Source of the DNA: Halorubrum cibi
GTDB taxonomy: Archaea > Halobacteriota > Halobacteria > Halobacteriales > Haloferacaceae
Assembly: GCF_900182635.1 (NCBI RefSeq)
Contig: NZ_FXTD01000007.1
Span: 163,413-227,412, forward strand
DNA: 64,000 bases
Direction: 5' to 3'
This document shows positions 57,927 through 64,000 of the stretch, piece by piece. The notes below the pieces were generated by a model. The model had not been told where the DNA came from, ran no database searches, and saw only the letters and a list, made by a program, of their open reading frames with translations. A program made the translations under genes and the position numbers. Every line of letters starts with the position of its first letter. Positions within the stretch are counted from its first letter, which is position 1.

Positions 57927-60206
57927 ATGTTTATGGACGAACTGACGGCGAACATCTCGTTCGACCGGTTCGCAGATATGCCGGAATTCTACGGGTCAGG
58001 GGCGGCAAAATACCGGTTAGCGATGGTGAAAAGTCGGGATGACTTCTTAGAGTTGTTTGAGGGCGCAGAGCACGTGGACGCAGTGACGTACGCGGAGACG
58101 CCTGAACTGATGGTACAAATGCTGACCGAGTACGAGATCGGGTCGCTCGACGTGCTGATCGGGAACGCCGACGATTATGCCGATCAGGTGAACGAAGTGG
58201 CGACGGCCCGGTCATTGGTACAGCTCCGGCAGGACGACCGGCTCGTCGTGCGTCTGAAGAATCGGAAGACGGTGCACTCGAAGATTTACCGGATCGTCAT
58301 GCCGGACGACACGGTGAAACTCGTCCAAGGGTCGGCGAACCTGTCGCGGAATTCGTGGGAGTATCACACGAATCAGATCTCGGTGATGACGACCGAACTC
58401 GGCACAGAGTTGGACAAGTCGTTCGAACGGTTCATCGATCAGTACCGAGACGGGTACAGTAGCCAGACGCTGCTCGAAGGCTTGGTTGAAGCGCTCGAAG
58501 ACGCGGACTCTCCCGAAGAGCGTGAAAATCGGATCGAGTACTGGGTCGGAGCCGGCGACCTCGACGTGAGTGACACTGCGGCGCTCAATCAGGACGCCGT
58601 CGAGGATCTGAAAGCAGTCGCAGATCACGTCACGGCGGTTGTCGATGACCCTGACGAGGCCGAGGAAACGGTGGCGTTTGTCGAAGATCCGGACGCCGCT
58701 GACAGAACTGTCGTTGAACCAGAAGAGACCGACAGTGATGGCTCGGACGACACCGCCGAGGAAGAGACGGAACCGGATGTGGGACTCGTCGAATCGGAAC
58801 ACGAAACGGGATTGACGGACACGCTCGATCGCCCTCGTGTCAGGACGCCCGACGAGCGGATACGGATGGGGACGAGCAAGGTCGATAAGGACACGGCGGA
58901 CGAGTTCGGGGCGAGTCTCCGCGATCGCGGCGCAACCATCGAGGATCACAGCATTACCGCACCGCTCAGCGCGTACAACACGCAAGTGAAGGAATCGACG
59001 GCAATTCCGACGATGACGGTGCTGCCGGACGCCGAGCAAGTCGTGATCGGTGAGCAAGACGAGATGATCCTCGTCGCTACCGAGGAACCGACTCCGGCGG
59101 TGTTGGATCACTGCCTCGAAACGATCGAGGATTACATCGAAACCGTCGAAAACCACGGTCACACGCAGTCCGAGACGGCGGTGATGGCACAGATGTACGA
59201 GGCGTTTCTCTACGGGTTCTGGGCCCCGTTCGCAAACCAGTATGCCGAAGCTATGTCATCGCCATCCCGTACACTCGATAACGTCCTCCAACACCTGTAC
59301 ATCGAAGGGAAGAGTGACGCCGGGAAGGACAAACTCACCGAGTATATCCTCCGACTGGTGTCCGACAACACCGTGATTTCCGGGGTGGACGCCGACGACG
59401 TCGGTGTAAAAGAAATCCGCGGGATTCGAGAGTGGAACACGAGTTTCCCGTACGCCATCATCGACGCGGAGAAAGAGAAGATACAGCGGTGGAGTCCAAT
59501 CCGGAACTACTGGGGCGATTGGACGCCGACGAGCGTCGATCAGCCGTGCCTGATTTTCACGACGAACGACGCGCTCCCGAAATCTGAGTTCCGGAACCGG
59601 ATGAAGATTCTCAGCATGGACGTGTCGTTCCCTTCGAACCCGGAGGACCCGGGATTCCGCGCGGCGCAAGACGACCTCGCGGAGGTACTCGAACGGCAGA
59701 ATCCGATCTTCAGCTACGTCGCGCGACGGATGCTCACCGACAAACCGTGGACTGACGGGAACGGTACGATCGAAGACGTCCGTCGTATCGTCCGGGAGTT
59801 CTACGAAGAGGCAGGGAGAAAGCAACCGGAGTACTTCCCTGACAACGAACCAGCTGAGAAAACGTACGACACGGGGCGGCTCAAATGGCAGCGCGACATT
59901 CAGGGCGGCCGCGTCACGTTCGAATCAGAGCCCGACGCGATCACGGCCGATTTCGACCGCGAAGAGTACGAGGTGTACGACTACGAGAAGCGACTCCCCA
60001 AGCGGTTCATGTCGGAGAAGTCTTCGACGAGCGTGTATATCGGCGCGCCGGACGAATTCGCCGAGTGGATCGGGTACTCGGTCGAAGAGCTCCTCGGAAA
60101 TCCCGCAGAGACCGAGACGCAGCCGGGACACTCAGTGGAAAACGAAACTGACGCCAGTAACACTGACGAGTCAAGTGGGTTCCTCTCTCGGCTACTCGGT
60201 AAATGA
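57927..60206 (+). CDS. PLD nuclease fused to a P-loop ATPase, candidate defence protein
   Basis: 759 aa. The N-terminal third is PLD-like: 'EHVDAVTYAETPELMVQMLT', 'LDVLIGNADDYADQVNEVAT', HKD block 'KTVHSKIYRIV' with 'VQGSANLSRNSWEYHTNQIS'. An acidic linker (about 250-310) follows. The C-terminal half holds a P-loop ATPase: Walker A 'YIEGKSDAGKDKLTEYIL' near residue 457-470, 'VGVKEIRGIREWNTSFPYAI' with acidic 'IIDAEKEK' as Walker B, and 'CLIFTTNDALPKSEFRNRMK' (sensor/arginine), resembling SF3/primase-type helicases. Single gene, flanked by mobile DNA. Fusion of a nuclease with an ATPase suggests an autonomous antiviral or plasmid-targeting factor; not a named system I recognise. Confidence 0.72.
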   Translation: MFMDELTANISFDRFADMPEFYGSGAAKYRLAMVKSRDDFLELFEGAEHVDAVTYAETPELMVQMLTEYEIGSLDVLIGNADDYADQVNEVATARSLVQLRQDDRLVVRLKNRKTVHSKIYRIVMPDDTVKLVQGSANLSRNSWEYHTNQISVMTTELGTELDKSFERFIDQYRDGYSSQTLLEGLVEALEDADSPEERENRIEYWVGAGDLDVSDTAALNQDAVEDLKAVADHVTAVVDDPDEAEETVAFVEDPDAADRTVVEPEETDSDGSDDTAEEETEPDVGLVESEHETGLTDTLDRPRVRTPDERIRMGTSKVDKDTADEFGASLRDRGATIEDHSITAPLSAYNTQVKESTAIPTMTVLPDAEQVVIGEQDEMILVATEEPTPAVLDHCLETIEDYIETVENHGHTQSETAVMAQMYEAFLYGFWAPFANQYAEAMSSPSRTLDNVLQHLYIEGKSDAGKDKLTEYILRLVSDNTVISGVDADDVGVKEIRGIREWNTSFPYAIIDAEKEKIQRWSPIRNYWGDWTPTSVDQPCLIFTTNDALPKSEFRNRMKILSMDVSFPSNPEDPGFRAAQDDLAEVLERQNPIFSYVARRMLTDKPWTDGNGTIEDVRRIVREFYEEAGRKQPEYFPDNEPAEKTYDTGRLKWQRDIQGGRVTFESEPDAITADFDREEYEVYDYEKRLPKRFMSEKSSTSVYIGAPDEFAEWIGYSVEELLGNPAETETQPGHSVENETDASNTDESSGFLSRLLGK

Positions 60207-60233
60207 TTCCTGACCGATTCTAACGAGTGTGGT

Positions 60234-60461
60234 TCACTCGTCGGGGTTCGCATCATCTAAGAGCAAGAATCCCCTTTCAACGCGAATTACGACTTCGTCT
60301 GTCTCTTCCGGATCAATACCTTGCTGCTCAAGTTCCTCTGCGGTCAGGAATACCGGAACTCCAATCGCACCGTCTTTGTCGGTTCGATTAATCTTCGCTT
60401 TTCGCAGTTGCTCAAAGACGCTTTTTGAATCATCTATTTCCTGATCAATATGGCGGGTCAT
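60234..60461 (-). CDS. small conserved-type protein, unknown
   Basis: 75 aa. 'SVFEQLRKAKINRTDKDGAI', 'GVPVFLTAEELEQQGIDPEE' and 'TDEVVIRVERGFLLLDD' resemble the short haloarchaeal proteins with an AbrB-like or PIN-antitoxin-like beta strand pattern. Ends 27 bp from the convergent PLD-ATPase gene. Function unknown. Confidence 0.5.
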   Translation of the reverse strand: MTRHIDQEIDDSKSVFEQLRKAKINRTDKDGAIGVPVFLTAEELEQQGIDPEETDEVVIRVERGFLLLDDANPDE

Positions 60462-60702
60462 AGAACTCCACTCGTGGCAGAGATAGTGTCTGGTTTCGAT
60501 CCCTTGTGGACTCTCGGTATCCTAATTTTTAGCACAGTATTTCGGGCTAATTTGTGTTTACTTTTAAAACCTCGTAGCAGACACCCCCGAAATTGAATCA
60601 TCTCAACGCTCTGCTGTGGCAAGCGATGTGTGGTTAGTTAAATATCTTTGTCGACAAGAACTATATTTGTTGCTGGTGAACATTTTCTTGAGAAATAGTT
60701 CG

Positions 60703-61131
60703 ATGACAAAACATGTAGCGACCTACCCCACCGACGAACAGTTAGAGCGGTGGAAGCGTGAGGCGGCGGAGATGGATATGTCGTTCTCAGAGTGGATTCA
60801 AGCAATGGTCGAAGCAGGGATGAAAAAATTCAGCCCATCAGTTGAGCGAGACGAGGACATCAACGACCTTCGAGAACAACGGAACGATCTCCGCAAAGAG
60901 CTAGAAGCCAGGAGATCACGCGTCCAAGAGTTGGAAACCGCACTCTACCAAGGTGAGCGTGAAGCAATTGCCGAGTACATCGAGAACAACCCAGGGGCCG
61001 AGTACGGCGAAATCATTCAGCATATGATGAACTCAACCCCCGAACGGGTGAGTCGTCAATTGGATGTCCTTGATGGAGAGCGGGTACAGCGAGATGAGGA
61101 GATGTTCTATCCAATCGAGAGTGAAAAATAG
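60703..61131 (+). CDS. small DNA-binding-type protein at head of recombinase operon
   Basis: 142 aa from ATG 60703 (an in-frame start at 60616 lacks support). N-terminus 'ATYPTDEQLERWKREAAEMD' and 'MSFSEWIQAMVEAGMKKF' is ribbon-helix-helix-like. A coiled coil follows ('DLREQRNDLRKELEARRSRV') and then a winged helix ('REAIAEYIENNPGAEYGEII', 'MNSTPERVSRQLDVL'). The TAG stop overlaps the GTG of the next gene. Probably controls or assists the integrase. Confidence 0.66.
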   Translation: MTKHVATYPTDEQLERWKREAAEMDMSFSEWIQAMVEAGMKKFSPSVERDEDINDLREQRNDLRKELEARRSRVQELETALYQGEREAIAEYIENNPGAEYGEIIQHMMNSTPERVSRQLDVLDGERVQRDEEMFYPIESEK

Positions 61132-61586
61132 TGGTCTCAAAGAAGATCGAAGAACGGTTGGGGATATACAAGTCACTATCAGAGGTACCGGAAGAGTACC
61201 GTTTCTACTCGTTTTCCCCCGGCATAGATGAGCAAAATATCTGGTCGGAGTGGAACGAAATCCACTCTGATTCTAAGTGGAAGCGTGCGGAGGCACGCCG
61301 CGTCAAAGACCGCTGGGGAGACCACCTCGAAGACACGGGGAGACATTACGCATTAGCGACACCAGAAGATGTCGAGTCTTTCATCAAGGGGCTTCTTGAC
61401 GAGGTCCAAATTGAGCGAGCGTACAAACCCTATTGGCTGTTCCTCAAGCGGTTCTACCACTGGCTCGTGTGGCACACTGAGTATCCACATCGATATAATC
61501 CGGTGCTGATGGCCTCAGCCAACTACCCAGCATGTAATGAAATCTGGGAGTTCGTCATGTCATTCGACAGGGAGTCATTCAAATGA
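61131..61586 (+). CDS. recombinase-associated protein with core-binding-like domain
   Basis: 151 aa from GTG 61131. 'RVKDRWGDHLEDTGRHYALA', 'TPEDVESFIKGLLDEVQIER', 'AYKPYWLFLKRFYHWLVWHT' is the helical SAM-like core-binding pattern of tyrosine recombinases, but no catalytic domain follows. Ends with ATGA overlap into the integrase gene. It may act as a second DNA-binding subunit. Confidence 0.62.
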   Translation: MVSKKIEERLGIYKSLSEVPEEYRFYSFSPGIDEQNIWSEWNEIHSDSKWKRAEARRVKDRWGDHLEDTGRHYALATPEDVESFIKGLLDEVQIERAYKPYWLFLKRFYHWLVWHTEYPHRYNPVLMASANYPACNEIWEFVMSFDRESFK

Positions 61587-62683
61587 CAAACGAAAAACGC
61601 AGAGAGATCGCAGACGCCTTCGAGAAAGATTTAGATCCGCTCTCGACGCTCGAGGAGACCTTCATCAGAAAGGAACTTGAACCGTTTGAGGCGGCTCTTA
61701 GCGACCTCATCGACTACGAAACGACGCCTCAAGGAACGATCAATAACTACACCGTACCAATCAAACAATGGAAGAGCTTCATGAACGAACAAGACCGTCA
61801 CCCGGCATGCCCGGCTGAACACCACGTTGTTGAGTTCATTACATATCTTCGCCAAGAACGCGAAAATTCAGACAGCACCATTAAACCGAAGATCCGCCAT
61901 TTGAATAGCGTCTTCAAATACTGGCAGTCCGACCCGGCCTTCCCCCACGACGACGCGTTCAATCCATTTGCGAAGGAGCTACAGAAAGGGTACTTGTCAC
62001 CAGAAGAAGCGAAAGAGCCGCCACGAATCTCTGTTCCTGAGCTCCGTGAGAAGCTCCAAGACGTGAACCACTGGCGGGATCGGTGTATCATTGTGATGCA
62101 ACTGAAACTCGGTCTCCGCGCAAGTGAACTGTGTAACATCAAGCTGTCAGAAATCAATCTCCGTCATCAAGAACTGACAGACCACTACGATGAGATGGGG
62201 ACGCACAGACGAGTCCGCGACCGGCCCAACTCCGTCTACATTCCGCCTGACCGAAATCTGAACAAGTCGAATGTCCCCCGAGTGCTTCCACTCGATGATG
62301 AGATGCGGCTGCTCCTCATTGAGTATCTTCTCGTGAGGCCCGACAACGGAAAATCATGGCTGTTTCTCTCTCCGACCCGCCATAATCAGATGAACAATTC
62401 AAAAATCAACGAGATTTGGAAAGATTACTTCCACCCCGAATATAAGATGGATCCTGATGATCCATATCGGAGTCTAACCTCACACTTCGGTCGGCACCGG
62501 TTCTCAACGCACTTCCGAAACGAACGGCAGTGGCCAGAAGAAAAAATACAGTACATGACTGGCCACAAAGGTGACTACGACAGCGATCAGCATGACTCAT
62601 TGGCCACATACGTCCACACGTACTATGAAGACATCAAAGACCGATACCTTGACGAGATCTACAAGTTCGGGCTTGGTATCTAA
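61583..62683 (+). CDS. tyrosine recombinase / integrase (XerC/D type)
   Basis: 366 aa. N-terminal core-binding domain ('TINNYTVPIKQWKSFMNEQD'), catalytic residues in context: 'LGLRASELCNIKLSEINLRH' (Arg I), a Lys-containing beta hairpin, 'HFGRHRFSTHF' (His-x-x-Arg), 'MTGHKGD' (His/Trp position), and 'LATYVHTYYEDIKD' (Tyr nucleophile). Complete and probably active. Marks the edge of an integrated element; no att repeats or tRNA target were found in the window. Confidence 0.88.
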   Translation: MTNEKRREIADAFEKDLDPLSTLEETFIRKELEPFEAALSDLIDYETTPQGTINNYTVPIKQWKSFMNEQDRHPACPAEHHVVEFITYLRQERENSDSTIKPKIRHLNSVFKYWQSDPAFPHDDAFNPFAKELQKGYLSPEEAKEPPRISVPELREKLQDVNHWRDRCIIVMQLKLGLRASELCNIKLSEINLRHQELTDHYDEMGTHRRVRDRPNSVYIPPDRNLNKSNVPRVLPLDDEMRLLLIEYLLVRPDNGKSWLFLSPTRHNQMNNSKINEIWKDYFHPEYKMDPDDPYRSLTSHFGRHRFSTHFRNERQWPEEKIQYMTGHKGDYDSDQHDSLATYVHTYYEDIKDRYLDEIYKFGLGI

Positions 62684-63924
62684 CTATCCGCAGGTCCGAG
62701 GTACCCCCACGCCTGTAGGCGGTCTCCATCGCCGCTGATCCAACGCTCACCGATGTCATCGCGGTAGTACATATTCGGCATCACGATATCATCAATCCGG
62801 TCGTACGCTTGCTCACGCGCTGCCTGCATCGTCTCACCTTTCCCGGTCACAACGATGGGCATCCCATTGCCGCCGGCAACACGCCACTGGCCGTCAACCT
62901 TCTTTGCGTCTTCAAGATGAATCCCTTCGCGGCTCTCCGTCTCGAAGACCACCGCGGCGTTTCGAGAGTTCTCATCGTATGTCTTGTCGTCGTCGAACGG
63001 GAACGGTGGAAGGACAACCCGAATGGCGATCTGGTAGCCATTGTGAACCTCTACGTTCGGGTCGTTTCCGTGTGCGAGGTCGTAGAAGAACTCGCCGGTA
63101 GACGACTCGATCGACTCTTCTTGTAGCGCAATCGTCGGGTACCCGAACCTGGGTGTGAACTCTAGCGGATAGATCCCGTTCTCGTTGACGATACAGTTGA
63201 TGTCAATACTTCCCACGTACCCTTCGTTGGCAAGCCAGCCTTCGAGTTTGCCAAACGTCTCCTCGAACAATTTGTTCTGCCCCGCCCAGAACATCGACGT
63301 TCCCATCTCACCAGTCTGTGGACCGATGTTCCCAGGGAATAATTTCTTATGCTCAAAATTGAAATTGACTTGGTCAATAAACGTCTCACCATTGAAGAAC
63401 CCGCAGATGGCGACTTCGACGCCTTGGACTTTCCGTTGGAGTTGGAAGCCCTTCATGCGGTGTCCCCACGCCTTCTTGTAAGCCCGGAGTACGTCTATAA
63501 CGTCACTCCCGTCATCCTCATTCCCGACATAGAGCAATCGTTTGACGTTCTGAACTTCGCCGAGTGGCTTGATGACGTATGGAGCCGGATTCTCTTTGAC
63601 ATGGTTGATGCCTGCGTCAAAGTCATTGAAGATGTGGTGCTCAACGGTATTGACGTCGTGCTCTTCGAGTATCTCCATCGCATAGCCACGATCTTCTTCA
63701 AGATGATCGGTGTTCGGGGTTCCACCAACGACAGCCTTCCCTTGCTCGCGGAGTTCCTGAGCGAGTTTGCCCGTCCCGATGTCCGGGCCTACCCAGATAT
63801 CGTCGAAAATGATGACGTCGGCCCAGTCGACCTCCGCCCGCCAATCATCAGTCTTGGGCACGAAGCCATCACCGATTTCCTGATCTCCTTCCGATTCGAT
63901 GTAGTACGCTCTTGTGTAGCACAT
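62680..63924 (-). CDS. ATP-grasp protein related to phosphoribosylamine-glycine ligase (PurD)
   Basis: 414 aa. ATP-grasp core: 'PAPYVIKPLGEVQNVKRLLY', 'GFQLQRKVQGVEVAICGFFN', 'VGSIDINCIVNENGIYPLEF' plus 'TPRFGYPT' (metal-binding), and the C-terminal 'GNGMPIVVTGKGETMQAARE' and 'QAYDRIDDIVMPNMYYRDDI' blocks like the PurD C-domain. It lacks the usual PurD N-terminus; instead it opens 'CYTRAYYIESEGDQ'. Convergent with the integrase (4-bp overlap), next to a further minus-strand gene. More likely an accessory ATP-grasp ligase of an integrated element than the housekeeping PurD. Confidence 0.75.
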   Translation of the reverse strand: MCYTRAYYIESEGDQEIGDGFVPKTDDWRAEVDWADVIIFDDIWVGPDIGTGKLAQELREQGKAVVGGTPNTDHLEEDRGYAMEILEEHDVNTVEHHIFNDFDAGINHVKENPAPYVIKPLGEVQNVKRLLYVGNEDDGSDVIDVLRAYKKAWGHRMKGFQLQRKVQGVEVAICGFFNGETFIDQVNFNFEHKKLFPGNIGPQTGEMGTSMFWAGQNKLFEETFGKLEGWLANEGYVGSIDINCIVNENGIYPLEFTPRFGYPTIALQEESIESSTGEFFYDLAHGNDPNVEVHNGYQIAIRVVLPPFPFDDDKTYDENSRNAAVVFETESREGIHLEDAKKVDGQWRVAGGNGMPIVVTGKGETMQAAREQAYDRIDDIVMPNMYYRDDIGERWISGDGDRLQAWGYLGPADS

Positions 63925-63932
63925 TGTTGATT

Positions 63933-64000
63933 TCAGAGAGTTGCTTTGACGGCGTATTTGAGCGCTTTTCGTCCGGGTTTGCGGTAGAGTTCTCGTCTGA
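63933..64000 (-). CDS. C-terminal end of an upstream gene (partial)
   Basis: The minus strand reads '..RRELYRKPGRKALKYAVKATL' then TGA at 63935-63933, eight bases before the ATG of the ATP-grasp gene, so it is probably the preceding gene of the same operon. About 21 residues are visible, basic in character; too little to name. Confidence 0.5.
   Translation of the reverse strand, partial: RRELYRKPGRKALKYAVKATL

Noticed and set aside
60703..62683. tRNA-derived attachment site next to the integrase
   Set aside because: No tRNA gene or direct repeat pair was seen in the last 4 kb.

Overview
The window reads as a haloarchaeal chromosome or large replicon. Proteins are very acidic (D/E-rich). Genes are packed with ATGA, GTGA and TAATG start-stop overlaps. 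Several genes have a TATA box about 27 nt before the start codon, as expected for leaderless mRNAs. One secreted protein has a twin-arginine signal and a PGF-CTERM-like tail. The first 1.7 kb and several blocks after 36 kb look like ordinary host genes; most of the rest is accessory, dominated by defence genes, insertion-sequence debris and recombinases.

Region 1 (1-1734): preQ0 genes. A partial queE and a complete queD, which make the 7-deazaguanine precursor needed for archaeosine, and a YhhQ/VUT-type queuosine-precursor transporter.

Region 2 (1790-26100): a Dpd-like (7-deazaguanine in DNA) island next to the preQ0 genes. It has a PLD nuclease plus DEAD/DEAH helicase pair (DpdK/DpdJ-like). 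An oppositely oriented five-gene operon follows: giant DUF1998-type helicase, unknown protein, DpdG-like protein, DpdH-like ATPase and coiled-coil protein. Next come an 869-codon multidomain protein and a modification operon with TWO tRNA-guanine-transglycosylase (TGT)-like proteins. One TGT is paired with a separate small 'SCSxxK' protein. The other is fused to an archaeosine-synthase (ArcS)-like 'PCSxxKPYS' domain. A GHKL ATPase gene sits between them. A PD-(D/E)XK-like protein closes the island. My reading is that preQ0 is made by QueD/E (QueC elsewhere), inserted into DNA by the TGT-like enzymes, possibly converted toward an archaeosine-like base, and that the helicase/nuclease/ATPase genes attack unmodified DNA.

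Region 3 (26242-32440): a compact operon matching the published description of HRAMP, the derived haloarchaeal class 1 CRISPR-like system without an array. It has Cas7-like and Cas5-like RAMP proteins, a conserved unknown, a DnaQ-like exonuclease and an HNH nuclease. Its 5' leader can fold into a three-way-junction RNA whose last strand can instead form a hairpin ending exactly at the start codon. An odd Cys/Arg-rich ORF with an internal ~153-bp repeat lies in the middle.

Region 4 (32688-39968): a Tat/PGF-CTERM-like secreted protein gene split by a 1535-bp IS5-like element with a perfect 8-bp target duplication and a passenger membrane-protein gene. Exonuclease VII subunits xseA (with an added membrane anchor) and xseB follow, then a histidine kinase gene enclosed by IS ends with a near-perfect 8-bp duplication.

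Region 5 (40051-48332): rhomboid-like protease, ComEC-like metallo-beta-lactamase lipoprotein with a lamin-tail domain, DUF3006-like protein, msrA, an FAD monooxygenase and three TumE-like toxin/HTH pairs, one with a frameshifted toxin.

Region 6 (48718-64000): a second accessory/defence area. It has a RecQ-phosphoribosyltransferase gene with an in-frame TGA, an ADP-ribosylglycohydrolase, a PD-(D/E)XK gene with a partner, a C2H2 zinc-finger/cold-shock protein, an IS graveyard, a PLD-ATPase fusion, a three-gene tyrosine-recombinase operon and an ATP-grasp PurD-like gene that runs up to a partial gene at the window edge.
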